A stretch of DNA of 64,000 nt. Origin: Aphanomyces cochlioides. Lineage: Eukaryota > Oomycota > Saprolegniomycetes > Saprolegniales > Verrucalvaceae. The translations under genes were made by a program, and so were the position numbers. How positions within the stretch are numbered: position 1 is the stretch's first letter; each line of letters starts with the position of its first letter. Shown piece after piece: positions 46,397 to 59,022 of this stretch. The notes beneath the pieces were generated by a model, which was not told where the DNA came from, did not search any database, and saw only the letters and a list, made by a program, of their open reading frames with translations. The stretch covers positions 1,612,001-1,676,000 of the forward strand of contig JAHQRK010000017.1 in the NCBI GenBank assembly GCA_019828595.1. Reading direction: 5' to 3'.

Positions 46397-48952
46397 TTTC
46401 CCCATGAATGGTCCCTGGCTTTGGAAATGCTATACTATTACCAAATCAACTCTCAATCCAACTTGGCACCCTCCCAATTGACAAGTTTAATTGTACTGCT
46501 GTACAAAAAGGACGACAAACTACTCCCAAAAAATTACCGTCCCATCAGCTTGGTCAATATCGACGTGAAAATCCTCACAATGGTCCTTGCAGAACGAATG
46601 CAGAGAATCATTCAGTCGATAGTCCACCCGGATCAAACAGGTTTTATTCGTGGTCGATCAATCCAAACCAATTTACTGCGCTTGGAAGACCTGAATCACT
46701 TTATGAAGTTTTATTCCTCCGAGTCTATTGTGGCCCTCTTGGACTTTGAAAAAGCCTTTGATAGGGTCAACCATTCCTATTTATTGGCAACCCTGAAGGA
46801 ATTTAATTTTCCACCGTCCTTTCTCAACATGGTCAAAGTGCTTTATTCAAATCGTCGTGGACGAATTATTGTCAATGGACATTTATCCAACCCACTTAAG
46901 ATCCAACGTGGTGTTTTACAAGGCGACCCATTATCACCTCTTTTATTTGTCTTGGCGCTAGAACCTATGTGTTTAGCCATACGCAAGAGAAAAGATTTGG
47001 GCATACGAATTGGTCATCACACTCACACCGGGAGCTATTATGCAGACGACTCCCAATTGTACTCCAAAAATACATCGACGTTGCAACTCCAACTCGACAT
47101 CGTCAAAAAATTCTGTGATATCTCTGGTTTCAAGTTAAATCTCTCCAAGACAGAATTATTAACCCATGCCAATTTACCTCCAGACCTGGCACCTTTGGCT
47201 ATTACTGATGACAAACCTGCTAAATCGTTGGGCCTTTTAATTTCTCCCAACATCACAGCCACAACACGTTTAAATTCGCTATTGGAGAAATTGGTCTCAA
47301 GAACACAACTATGGTCTTATCGAGCACGAACCCTACCCGGAAAAGTGACAATCCTAAGGTCAATTTGTTTTCCTGCGCTCTGGTATCAACTCCAATTTAT
47401 TCCGATCGACAAAGAATATGCCAAACTATTCGACAAGGTCGCCAAGCAATTTATTCACGGCGATACAATTGATCCATATTCGACTCAACGTTATTTGCAT
47501 CAATTCAACTCGGACATTATTTTCCTTCCAAAAGCACAAGGTGGTCTCGGATTTAAATCGTCTACCCACTGGTGGTCAAAACTACACCGGGTCATGACCT
47601 TTAAATGCTTCAAGCTACTCCTAGCACCACCTCACAACTCGTATGGTCAAACGAAATTGCCAGCATGGCTATCCATTGGAGAATATTTACTCTCCAGAGC
47701 CTTCAGTCCATGGGGAAATTTTTATGATCTCCTTTTCATGAGTCCACACTCTAGTATGTACAAAGCCATATCCCACCAAGATAAGGTTCCACCTCTCTGG
47801 TCAGCATTTACTCGACTATGGTTATCCTTATCTCCAACCCCACTTAAATTTCCCACAGTTCAAGTCGATGGAAATTTTCCACTTTGGCACAATCAATTCT
47901 TACCCTTGGAGAAAACTGTCTTTGAACACTGCTATCCAAAGACTTATGATTATGCTGTATCACTGGCAAAATTAAATTTTACCCATGTTCGCCACCTGCT
48001 CGATGAAAATGGCAATCTTATGGATCGGAAAATCCTGTTAGATTGGATTAAATCTCAATGCTCAAGACGCCATTTAGCCACTCCCGATCATAAATGGTGG
48101 TATGCTCTACACGGAAGACTTAAGTCTATCCTTCCATCTCCACCCGAGGACACAGAAATTAATTTTCGTCAGCCTACCCCTTATCGGCAAACGGCTACCG
48201 AAATTACTTGGGCTGGAAATTTTAAAGATGGCTTTTTACCCTTTATTGATGCCACCTTGGATGATTTAACTCATGAATTTAAATCCAAATCAGCTCAGGA
48301 GGTTTTACCCACAGCGCATTTATTGGTACCCTCGGATTTTTATGCCCACAAGGAAAATATTAAAGTGGTCGCATTCTACAGGCAGCCCAAATTTATTCTG
48401 CCAACGTATAGTGCTTTCATATATCGACTGCTTATACGAGCCTTACCTCTCCGATACAAATTCAAGTACTCGGACGATATCCCGAACACTTGTATTTTTT
48501 GTCATGAAGTGGAGACGTATAAACATTTCACCTTGGACTGTCCATATACTCGAGCATGTTGGAGTCCATTTAAATCCATGGCCAGATCCCTTAACTTTAC
48601 TTCGCCAACTACCATGGAAAAAATATTCTTCTCTCCTATAGCACTCCAAGACAAAGACCTCCAAGCTGGATTTAATTTGCTGTGGCCAATTTTTTTATCT
48701 TGTATTTGGTATACAATTTGGAAAACTCGGTGCGACCGGATTTACCGTCCAGATTTACCTAACAAAACACCTATGACGATATCCAGCTTAGCAGGACACA
48801 TTATAAAGCGGCATCTGTACCAAGTCAATCGAGCCTCCTTGGACGACTCCACGAAGGCTTCCTTGACATCGGTGCTTCATAGTTTGCACCAGAATGAGTG
48901 GTTCTCTGCCCAAATCTTACCACAATCTCAAAACGAGACCTTGGAACCTTAA
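46397..48952 (+). CDS. reverse transcriptase region of copy D, open
   Basis: Uninterrupted frame of the same length as in copy B, with D117, the YADD box and the CCHC knuckle intact. Like B it lacks the N-terminal part of ORF2 and a start codon of its own. It has LNFTSPTT near the knuckle, as C does, where B and E have LNFTWPTT. Variants are therefore shared in conflicting patterns among copies, as expected from gene conversion or repeated unequal exchange. Confidence 0.9.
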   Translation, partial: FPHEWSLALEMLYYYQINSQSNLAPSQLTSLIVLLYKKDDKLLPKNYRPISLVNIDVKILTMVLAERMQRIIQSIVHPDQTGFIRGRSIQTNLLRLEDLNHFMKFYSSESIVALLDFEKAFDRVNHSYLLATLKEFNFPPSFLNMVKVLYSNRRGRIIVNGHLSNPLKIQRGVLQGDPLSPLLFVLALEPMCLAIRKRKDLGIRIGHHTHTGSYYADDSQLYSKNTSTLQLQLDIVKKFCDISGFKLNLSKTELLTHANLPPDLAPLAITDDKPAKSLGLLISPNITATTRLNSLLEKLVSRTQLWSYRARTLPGKVTILRSICFPALWYQLQFIPIDKEYAKLFDKVAKQFIHGDTIDPYSTQRYLHQFNSDIIFLPKAQGGLGFKSSTHWWSKLHRVMTFKCFKLLLAPPHNSYGQTKLPAWLSIGEYLLSRAFSPWGNFYDLLFMSPHSSMYKAISHQDKVPPLWSAFTRLWLSLSPTPLKFPTVQVDGNFPLWHNQFLPLEKTVFEHCYPKTYDYAVSLAKLNFTHVRHLLDENGNLMDRKILLDWIKSQCSRRHLATPDHKWWYALHGRLKSILPSPPEDTEINFRQPTPYRQTATEITWAGNFKDGFLPFIDATLDDLTHEFKSKSAQEVLPTAHLLVPSDFYAHKENIKVVAFYRQPKFILPTYSAFIYRLLIRALPLRYKFKYSDDIPNTCIFCHEVETYKHFTLDCPYTRACWSPFKSMARSLNFTSPTTMEKIFFSPIALQDKDLQAGFNLLWPIFLSCIWYTIWKTRCDRIYRPDLPNKTPMTISSLAGHIIKRHLYQVNRASLDDSTKASLTSVLHSLHQNEWFSAQILPQSQNETLEP

Positions 48953-51384
48953 AAGGCATGTTATATTGCAACCTTTGAAGAAATTCACCTAAGTCACCCA
49001 AACCAATGGGAAAACTCAAAGTGGATTTTCTCGCGACCCACTTGGCCTTTTCATGCGTTTGATGGCTCGTTAGCCCCAGCTAACAGAGCTCTATGAACAC
49101 ACCAAGTAACTTTATCTCATGCCGAGTCGTTCACAAAATCGACTTGACTTTATCCGTTCACCCAAAATGGCAAAACTATCGACAACTCTGGCATTGCTCT
49201 GACGATTATTTCAGACATTCTAATGGTCATCAGGGTTGCTAGACATCCCAAGCAGACAAACGCAAGCGTTAGATTGCAAAAAAGTGCAGTGGTTCTCTCA
49301 CAACAACACTTTGAAAATTGTTACGACGTCTCCCCCTGGGGGGCGAAATCTCAAAATCGAGTGCACACTTTTTGTTCGGGAAAATTGCGCCACGGTGCCT
49401 AAAAGATTCTCCCATGTCTCCTCCTCAAGATGTGCCAGTTTGCTCAAACCTCGCCAAACTCGCGAAACAAAATTCGAAAGGAAATTCGACCCGGTGACAC
49501 CCATTTTGAACCGGTTTCAACCCGTCACCAAAAGTGAAATTTCTCTCGACCTACTGCGTGGATTTCTACGTTTAGTGGCTTGTTATCTCAGTTGAATCGA
49601 GCTCTATGCCGACACCAACTAGCACATATTGCAGATCTATGGTTCAAAACCACGAACCCATTTTGGACTGTCACCCAAACCGGTGAAACACCAGGACAAC
49701 TCGAACGCTTCCCCTAAGGTCACCGAGTGACATCTAGGGGTCTAGTGGGTGGCTCCACCACTTATTACGACTAGCCAAAGCGTTAGAACGCCCTGAAACA
49801 TCCTGGTTTGCTCGCAATCCTCAATCCAAAATGTCAACCGCCCCTATCCACCGGCTACAAAACCTTAAGTCGGCTACAGGTCGCAAATCATTTCCTATCG
49901 ACCGGCTATGACTCTTTTCCATCCTATCATGGCTAGACGAGTGTTTTAAGCCATCAAGAGCGATGATTGAAGCCCTGGAACCTACTTGCCGTCGCCCCGA
50001 CAACTTTTGGTGAAATGGCTAAAACTCATCGGAATGGCTCCTGAACGCAAATCAACTCCGATCGCCCAACTTAGAGTTGGAGAGGCTCGAGAATGTCCTC
50101 GCGATGGATTTGAGCTATCAAGCACCATGATAGCAGCACAGGAACCCAACTTCCGATTCCAAACCATTTTGAGCCGATAAGGCTCCAAAACGACCATCGT
50201 AGCTCATTTCAGCTACACGACTCTATATGCACCGATTAATATGGTGCATCCACCGCTAGCCTCCATTGATGGAGGACACCAAGTATGGCTATCTATCTCA
50301 TAGCCGTTCGGAAGTTATGACTCCTTCAAATTTGGCCGCCGAGACGCCCGATTGGAAAAAACACTGGTTTTGGCTAGCGCTCTCCCGCTACACACTACCT
50401 ATGGCGATTCTAATGGTGCGCTATCCTTCGTACGTATCGTCGCTACGATTCTGCCAAGTGGCTCCATGCACCGCGGCGCCGTTCGAAATCCAGCTCCGAC
50501 GATGCTCGCGCTCGAGACCTATCCGCGCATGGCGCATGTCAAAATGGCACCTCCCAAATATTTTACCCTTTTTATTATTTTTGGGAGGTTTACCCCAAAA
50601 GCCCAACCCACAAGGGATTTTCCCTCTATCTCGCCACCTTCAACTCCGACGAAGACGCTCCTGAAATCAACTTTGCTTGTCATGGAACGACCGACCTCGT
50701 TGATTTTTTTGGCTGGTCAAATCGTCCAAGAACATTTTATTTTGGATGGTCTTTTCTCTCAAACCCAGCTTTTCCCATGGTTCCAGCGATTTAATTCGGC
50801 CTCCTGAGGTCGACTTAAATTGGCCACGACCTTTTTGGATTTTTTGGGCTCCTACCTCTTGCCAATTTATTTTCCTTGGGCCTGATTTTACTCTGTTTCG
50901 ACCCTTTTGTCAATTTTTGGCCTTCCTCTCCTGTCGATTTATTTATTCATGGATCGACCCCAACTCAAGCTTTTATTTACTTGGCCTTTTTCACTGTGTA
51001 CCTCCACTTGGAATTTTTATCAAGACTTTTGTATACAAATATTCAAGTCCTCCACAGTCAACCCGAAATTGCCTCGTATCTCGCCACCACCAACTCGGAT
51101 CAAGATGGTCATGAAAAGAAAGTTGCTTGTATGGCTCTTTTCTATACTGTTGAATTTTTTCACAGCCTGAATCGCCATGCAACATTTTCTTTCTGCCATG
51201 GTTCCTCCAAATTACCCCACACCCCAAGTCTATTTCGGTTAAGCAACACTGGACGATTTTCCACAAGAACCTTCCAAGGTCACATTTCGCAACACATATT
51301 TATTATGCGACCTATGAAGCCAAAATCGAAAGTCTAGTTTGCGGCCCTTTTGGGCCATATTAATTCTTTAATATACTCAGTTAA
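46397..51384 (+). mobile_element. non-LTR retrotransposon copy D, 4988 bp
   Basis: Same boundaries as B and C. It shares the SQSNL and NPLKIQR variants with copy E (B and C have SHSNL and NPFKIQR). Confidence 0.93.
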
Positions 51385-52671
51385 CCTGTCACGCGGGTGA
51401 CCCGGGTTCAATTCCCGGACGGGGAGTTCCTTTTTCATTTTTTCCTCTCCTACACAGAGAGAAACCCTATCTTTTTATATCCTTCCAACTTTTCCTACTT
51501 TCAAAAGATAGCATACACTCGAATGGTCCTTCTGACCTACCATCGTCAACATTACAAATCTTGCAATATTCCATCCCACATGTTCAATCGATGCGACAGT
51601 GTCACTCCAACAAGGTTGATCGCCCAAGACGCAATCCAAGTCAGACCAAGCAGTATGGATTTCAGCTGGTTGGCTGCATCGAATGTTGGGATGTTTTCGA
51701 GGCCACTCTGTCGATGGCCTCTTCCATTTCGACGAGTCTAGCCTTGACAACACTTGATAACAACTTGATATTGCAACATAGATTTCTCATCAGAGACCTC
51801 AAACGCAACCATACATCGACAACCAATTCAAAACTACCTGAAACAGACTCACTACAACAAAACAAAATGGACAATCAACACCATCAGTTCAGGCGACAAT
51901 GTCACGACGTCAAAACAAATTATACACACAGCACTCTCGTTTGTTCATTTCATCGTGAAGAGCATGTCTTGTCACTCCGTTTGAGAGCAAATAATGAGTC
52001 GTTACCCATATTTGTGTGATGGATATTGCATCATGTTTATTGCAGTATTGATAACAATATCGATGTCATTGCCCTGAATAGCAGACAGCAAGGTTTGGAT
52101 TCTGTCAAATGACTTGACCACGGAGTCCACGGTGGCGCGTATGATATGGCGCGCGACCACGCTGAGCAGATTCTCGACAAGCCATTGGATACACGTGAAT
52201 CATGATGAGTATACATTGCTGGTGACCCCTAAAAATGTATACACATGCTGAGCTATAGTCGGTGCAAATGCTACAACTCTTGATGGAGGTGTGTTCACGA
52301 TGTGGGACGACGGACATGTTTAAACCCGATTCGTGGAAATGGTACCATTCGACTACTTCCTGCGTCCGAGATGGACGTTGGTAGAAAGAGCAAGTTGTGT
52401 TTTGTTTGTTTGCAAAGAGGACACATGTGCACGTGGTGTGGGGTATTTGGAGAATGTATCTGGTTCGTTTGATGAAGGATAGAGAGTTTGTGTAAATTGT
52501 TGTGAATGGGAAAGTAAGGAAGGTATGAGGTTGTGTTGAGGTGTGTGGAAGATTTCGTGCGTGTGTGTGTGTGGTATGGCGAGAGTGATATTGGCTGAAA
52601 CAGTGGTTTTTTGAAGGTGTGTGAAAGTGTGAAGGGTATTGAGCTGCGTGGGAAGGGAAATCAGCATGAAA

Positions 52672-52743
52672 TCCTCGTTAGTATAGTGGTCAGTATACCC
52701 GCCTGTCACGCGGGTGACCCGGGTTCAATTCCCGGACGGGGAG
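52672..52743 (+). tRNA. tRNA-Asp(GUC), intact copy 14
   Basis: The only intact gene between retrotransposons D and E. Confidence 0.97.
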
Positions 52744-54035
52744 TTCCTTTTTCATTTTTTCCTCTCCTACACAGAGAGAAACCCTATCTTTTTATATCCT
52801 TCCAACTTTTCCTACTTTCAAAAGATAGCATACACTCGAATGGTCCTTCTGACCTACCATCGTCAACATTACAAATCTTGCAATATTCCATCCCACATGT
52901 TCAATCGATGCGACAGTGTCACTCCAACAAGGTTGATCGCCCAAGACGCAATCCAAGTCAGACCAAGCAGTATGGATTTCAGCTGGTTGGCTGCATCGAA
53001 TGTTGGGATGTTTTCGAGGCCACTCTGTCGATGGCCTCTTCCATTTCGACGAGTCTAGCCTTGACAACACTTGATAACAACTTGATATTGCAACATAGAT
53101 TTCTCATCAGAGACCTCAAACGCAACCATACATCGACAACCAATTCAAAACTACCTGAAACAGACTCACTACAACAAAACAAAATGGACAATCAACACCA
53201 TCAGTTCAGGCGACAATGTCACGACGTCAAAACAAATTATACACACAGCACTCTCGTTTGTTCATTTCATCGTGAAGAGCATGTCTTGTCACTCCGTTTG
53301 AGAGCAAATAATGAGTCGTTACCCATATTTGTGTGATGGATATTGCATCATGTTTATTGCAGTATTGATAACAATATCGATGTCGAATTGCCCTGAATAG
53401 CAGACAGCAAGGTTTGGATTCTGTCAAATGACTTGACCACGGAGTCCACGGTGGCGCGTATGATATGGCGCGCGACCACGCTGAGCAGATTCTCGACAAG
53501 CCATTGGATACACGTGAATCATGATGAGTATACATTGCTGGTGACCCCTAAAAATGTATACACATGCTGAGCTATAGTCGGTGCAAATGCTACAACTCTT
53601 GATGGAGGTGTGTTCACGATGTGGGACGACGGACATGTTTAAACCCGATTCGTGGAAATGGTACCATTCGACTACTTCCTGCGTCCGAGATGGACGTTGG
53701 TAGAAAGAGCAAGTTGTGTTTTGTTTGTTTGCAAAGAGGACACATGTGCACGTGGTGTGGGGTATTTGGAGAATGTATCTGGTTCGTTTGATGAAGGATA
53801 GAGAGTTTGTGTAAATTGTTGTGAATGGGAAAGTAAGGAAGGTATGAGGTTGTGTTGAGGTGTGTGGAAGATTTCATGCGTGTGTGTGTGTGGTATGGCG
53901 AGAGTGATATTGGCTGAAACAGTGGTTTTTTGAAGGTGTGTGAAAGTGTGAAGGGTATTGAGCTGCGTGGGAAGGGAAATCAGCATGAAATCCTCGTTAG
54001 TATAGTGGTCAGTATACCCGCCTGTCACGCGGGTG

Positions 54036-56591
54036 TTTCCCCATGAATGGTCCCTGGCTTTGGAAATGCTATACTATTACCAAATCAACTCTCAATCCAA
54101 CTTGGCACCCTCCCAATTGACAAGTTTAATTGTACTGCTGTACAAAAAGGACGACAAACTACTCCCAAAAAATTACCGTCCCATCAGCTTGGTCAATATC
54201 GACGTGAAAATCCTCACAATGGTCCTTGCAGAACGAATGCAGAGAATCATTCAGTCGATAGTCCACCCGGATCAAACAGGTTTTATTCGTGGTCGATCAA
54301 TCCAAACCAATTTACTGCGCTTGGAAGACCTGAATCACTTTATGAAGTTTTATTCCTCCGAGTCTATTGTGGCCCTCTTGGACTTTGAAAAAGCCTTTGA
54401 TAGGGTCAACCATTCCTATTTATTGGCAACCCTGAAGGAATTTAATTTTCCACCGTCCTTTCTCAACATGGTCAAAGTGCTTTATTCAAATCGTCGTGGA
54501 CGAATTATTGTCAATGGACATTTATCCAACCCACTTAAGATCCAACGTGGTGTTTTACAAGGCGACCCATTATCACCTCTTTTATTTGTCTTGGCGCTAG
54601 AACCTATGTGTTTAGCCATACGCAAGAGAAAAGATTTGGGCATACGAATTGGTCATCACACTCACACCGGGAGCTATTATGCAGACGACTCCCAATTGTA
54701 CTCCAAAAATACATCGACGTTGCAACTCCAACTCGACATCGTCAAAAAATTCTGTGATATCTCTGGTTTCAAGTTAAATCTCTCCAAGACAGAATTATTA
54801 ACCCATGCCAATTTACCTCCAGACCTGGCACCTTTGGCTATTACTGATGACAAACCTGCTAAATCGTTGGGCCTTTTAATTTCTCCCAACATCACAGCCA
54901 CAACACGTTTAAATTCGCTATTGGAGAAATTGGTCTCAAGAACACAACTATGGTCTTATCGAGCACGAACCCTACCCGGAAAAGTGACAATCCTAAGGTC
55001 AATTTGTTTTCCTGCGCTCTGGTATCAACTCCAATTTATTCCGATCGACAAAGAATATGCCAAACTATTCGACAAGGTCGCCAAGCAATTTATTCACGGC
55101 GATACAATTGATCCATATTCGACTCAACGTTATTTGCATCAATTCAACTCGGACATTATTTTCCTTCCAAAAGCACAAGGTGGTCTCGGATTTAAATCGT
55201 CTACCCACTGGTGGTCAAAACTACACCGGGTCATGACCTTTAAATGCTTCAAGCTACTCCTAGCACCACCTCACAACTCGTATGGTCAAACGAAATTGCC
55301 AGCATGGCTATCCATTGGAGAATATTTACTCTCCAGAGCCTTCAGTCCATGGGGAAATTTTTATGATCTCCTTTTCATGAGTCCACACTCTAGTATGTAC
55401 AAAGCCATATCCCACCAAGATAAGGTTCCACCTCTCTGGTCAGCATTTACTCGACTATGGTTATCCTTATCTCCAACCCCACTTAAATTTCCCACAGTTC
55501 AAGTCGATGGAAATTTTCCACTTTGGCACAATCAATTCTTACCCTTGGAGAAAACTGTCTTTGAACACTGCTATCCAAAGACTTATGATTATGCTGTATC
55601 ACTGGCAAAATTAAATTTTACCCATGTTCGCCACCTGCTCGATGAAAATGGCAATCTTATGGATCGGAAAATCCTGTTAGATTGGATTAAATCTCAATGC
55701 TCAAGACGCCATTTAGCCACTCCCGATCATAAATGGTGGTATGCTCTACACGGAAGACTTAAGTCTATCCTTCCATCTCCACCCGAGGACACAGAAATTA
55801 ATTTTCGTCAGCCTACCCCTTATCGGCAAACGGCTACCGAAATTACTTGGGCTGGAAATTTTAAAGATGGCTTTTTACCCTTTATTGATGCCACCTTGGA
55901 TGATTTAACTCATGAATTTAAATCCAAATCAGCTCAGGAGGTTTTACCCACAGCGCATTTATTGGTACCCTCGGATTTTTATGCCCACAAGGAAAATATT
56001 AAAGTGGTCGCATTCTACAGGCAGCCCAAATTTATTCTGCCAACGTATAGTGCTTTCATATATCGACTGCTTATACGAGCCTTACCTCTCCGATACAAAT
56101 TCAAGTACTCGGACGATATCCCGAACACTTGTATTTTTTGTCATGAAGTGGAGACGTATAAACATTTCACCTTGGACTGTCCATATACTCGAGCATGTTG
56201 GAGTCCATTTAAATCCATGGCCAGATCCCTTAACTTTACTTGGCCAACTACCATGGAAAAAATATTCTTCTCTCCTATAGCACTCCAAGACAAAGACCTC
56301 CAAGCTGGATTTAATTTGCTGTGGCCAATTTTTTTATCTTGTATTTGGTATACAATTTGGAAAACTCGGTGCGACCGGATTTACCGTCCAGATTTACCTA
56401 ACAAAACACCTATGACGATATCCAGCTTAGCAGGACACATTATAAAGCGGCATCTGTACCAAGTCAATCGAGCCTCCTTGGACGACTCCACGAAGGCTTC
56501 CTTGACATCGGTGCTTCATAGTTTGCACCAGAATGAGTGGTTCTCTGCCCAAATCTTACCACAATCTCAAAACGAGACCTTGGAACCTTAA
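54036..56591 (+). CDS. reverse transcriptase region of copy E, open
   Basis: Uninterrupted frame with the full set of RT motifs and the zf-RVT knuckle, differing from copy D by very few residues. The missing endonuclease part means the copy cannot be autonomous as it stands. Confidence 0.9.
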   Translation, partial: FPHEWSLALEMLYYYQINSQSNLAPSQLTSLIVLLYKKDDKLLPKNYRPISLVNIDVKILTMVLAERMQRIIQSIVHPDQTGFIRGRSIQTNLLRLEDLNHFMKFYSSESIVALLDFEKAFDRVNHSYLLATLKEFNFPPSFLNMVKVLYSNRRGRIIVNGHLSNPLKIQRGVLQGDPLSPLLFVLALEPMCLAIRKRKDLGIRIGHHTHTGSYYADDSQLYSKNTSTLQLQLDIVKKFCDISGFKLNLSKTELLTHANLPPDLAPLAITDDKPAKSLGLLISPNITATTRLNSLLEKLVSRTQLWSYRARTLPGKVTILRSICFPALWYQLQFIPIDKEYAKLFDKVAKQFIHGDTIDPYSTQRYLHQFNSDIIFLPKAQGGLGFKSSTHWWSKLHRVMTFKCFKLLLAPPHNSYGQTKLPAWLSIGEYLLSRAFSPWGNFYDLLFMSPHSSMYKAISHQDKVPPLWSAFTRLWLSLSPTPLKFPTVQVDGNFPLWHNQFLPLEKTVFEHCYPKTYDYAVSLAKLNFTHVRHLLDENGNLMDRKILLDWIKSQCSRRHLATPDHKWWYALHGRLKSILPSPPEDTEINFRQPTPYRQTATEITWAGNFKDGFLPFIDATLDDLTHEFKSKSAQEVLPTAHLLVPSDFYAHKENIKVVAFYRQPKFILPTYSAFIYRLLIRALPLRYKFKYSDDIPNTCIFCHEVETYKHFTLDCPYTRACWSPFKSMARSLNFTWPTTMEKIFFSPIALQDKDLQAGFNLLWPIFLSCIWYTIWKTRCDRIYRPDLPNKTPMTISSLAGHIIKRHLYQVNRASLDDSTKASLTSVLHSLHQNEWFSAQILPQSQNETLEP

Positions 56592-59022
56592 AAGGCATGT
56601 TATATTGCAACCTTTGAAGAAATTCACCTAAGTCACCCAAACCAATGGGAAAACTCAAAGTGGATTTTCTCGCGACCCACTTGGCCTTTTCATGCGTTTG
56701 ATGGCTCGTTAGCCCCAGCTAACAGAGCTCTATGAACACACCAAGTAACTTTATCTCATGCCGAGTCGTTCACAAAATCGACTTGACTTTATCCGTTCAC
56801 CCAAAATGGCAAAACTATCGACAACTCTGGCATTGCTCTGACGATTATTTCAGACATTCTAATGGTCATCAGGGTTGCTAGACATCCCAAGCAGACAAAC
56901 GCAAGCGTTAGATTGCAAAAAAGTGCAGTGGTTCTCTCACAACAACACTTTGAAAATTGTTACGACGTCTCCCCTGGGGGGCGAAATCTCAAAATCGAGT
57001 GCACACTTTTTGTTCGGGAAAATTGCGCCACGGTGCCTAAAAGATTCTCCCATGTCTCCTCCTCAAGATGTGCCAGTTTGCTCAAACCTCGCCAAACTCG
57101 CGAAACAAAATTCGAAAGGAAATTCGACCCGGTGACACCCATTTTGAACCGGTTTCAACCCGTCACCAAAAGTGAAATTTCTCTCGACCTACTGCGTGGA
57201 TTTCTACGTTTAGTGGCTTGTTATCTCAGTTGAATCGAGCTCTATGCCGACACCAACTAGCACATATTGCAGATCTATGGTTCAAAACCACGAACCCATT
57301 TTGGACTGTCACCCAAACCGGTGAAACACCAGGACAACTCGAACGCTTCCCCTAAGGTCACCGAGTGACATCTAGGGGTCTAGTGGGTGGCTCCACCACT
57401 TATTACGACTAGCCAAAGCGTTAGAACGCCCTGAAACATCCTGGTTTGCTCGCAATCCTCAATCCAAAATGTCAACCGCCCCTATCCACCGGCTACAAAA
57501 CCTTAAGTCGGCTACAGGTCGCAAATCATTTCCTATCGACCGGCTATGACTCTTTTCCATCCTATCATGGCTAGACGAGTGTTTTAAGCCATCAAGAGCG
57601 ATGATTGAAGCCCTGGAACCTACTTGCCGTCGCCCCGACAACTTTTGGTGAAATGGCTAAAACTCATCGGAATGGCTCCTGAACGCAAATCAACTCCGAT
57701 CGCCCAACTTAGAGTTGGAGAGGCTCGAGAATGTCCTCGCGATGGATTTGAGCTATCAAGCACCATGATAGCAGCACAGGAACCCAACTTCCGATTCCAA
57801 ACCATTTTGAGCCGATAAGGCTCCAAAACGACCATCGTAGCTCATTTCAGCTACACGACTCTATATGCACCGATTAATATGGTGCATCCACCGCTAGCCT
57901 CCATTGATGGAGGACACCAAGTATGGCTATCTATCTCATAGCCGTTCGGAAGTTATGACTCCTTCAAATTTGGCCGCCGAGACGCCCGATTGGAAAAAAC
58001 ACTGGTTTTGGCTAGCGCTCTCCCGCTACACACTACCTATGGCGATTCTAATGGTGCGCTATCCTTCGTACGTATCGTCGCTACGATTCTGCCAAGTGGC
58101 TCCATGCACCGCGGCGCCGTTCGAAATCCAGCTCCGACGATGCTCGCGCTCGAGACCTATCCGCGCATGGCGCATGTCAAAATGGCACCTCCCAAATATT
58201 TTACCCTTTTTATTATTTTTGGGAGGTTTACCCCAAAAGCCCAACCCACAAGGGATTTTCCCTCTATCTCGCCACCTTCAACTCCGACGAAGACGCTCCT
58301 GAAATCAACTTTGCTTGTCATGGAACGACCGACCTCGTTGATTTTTTTGGCTGGTCAAATCGTCCAAGAACATTTTATTTTGGATGGTCTTTTCTCTCAA
58401 ACCCAGCTTTTCCCATGGTTCCAGCGATTTAATTCGGCCTCCTGAGGTCGACTTAAATTGGCCACGACCTTTTTGGATTTTTTGGGCTCCTACCTCTTGC
58501 CAATTTATTTTCCTTGGGCCTGATTTTACTCTGTTTCGACCCTTTTGTCAATTTTTGGCCTTCCTCTCCTGTCGATTTATTTATTCATGGATCGACCCCA
58601 ACTCAAGCTTTTATTTACTTGGCCTTTTTCACTGTGTACCTCCACTTGGAATTTTTATCAAGACTTTTGTATACAAATATTCAAGTCCTCCACAGTCAAC
58701 CCGAAATTGCCTCGTATCTCGCCACCACCAACTCGGATCAAGATGGTCATGAAAAGAAAGTTGCTTGTATGGCTCTTTTCTATACTGTTGAATTTTTTCA
58801 CAGCCTGAATCGCCATGCAACATTTTCTTTCTGCCATGGTTCCTCCAAATTACCCCACACCCCAAGTCTATTTCGGTTAAGCAACACTGGACGATTTTCC
58901 ACAAGAACCTTCCAAGGTCACATTTCGCAACACATATTTATTATGCGACCTATGAAGCCAAAATCGAAAGTCTAGTTTGCGGCCCTTTTGGGCCATATTA
59001 ATTCTTTAATATACTCAGTTAA
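54036..59022 (+). mobile_element. non-LTR retrotransposon copy E, 4987 bp
   Basis: Third member of the C-D-E higher-order series, with identical ends. The unit that follows its array flank (tRNA at 61631) is not interrupted, so the series ends here. Confidence 0.93.

Larger units (their letters stand above)
46352..51426 (+). pseudogene. tRNA-Asp split by retrotransposon D
   Basis: The parts are 46352-46396 and 51400-51426. The target duplication is at 46382-46396 and 51385-51399. Confidence 0.95.
46352..53990 (+). repeat. higher-order repeat, copy 2 (7639 bp)
   Basis: Nearly identical to 38709-46351. It differs by small indels in the element and by loss of three bases near 52066 (GATGTCATTGCC against GATGTCGAATTGCC). 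Confidence 0.85.
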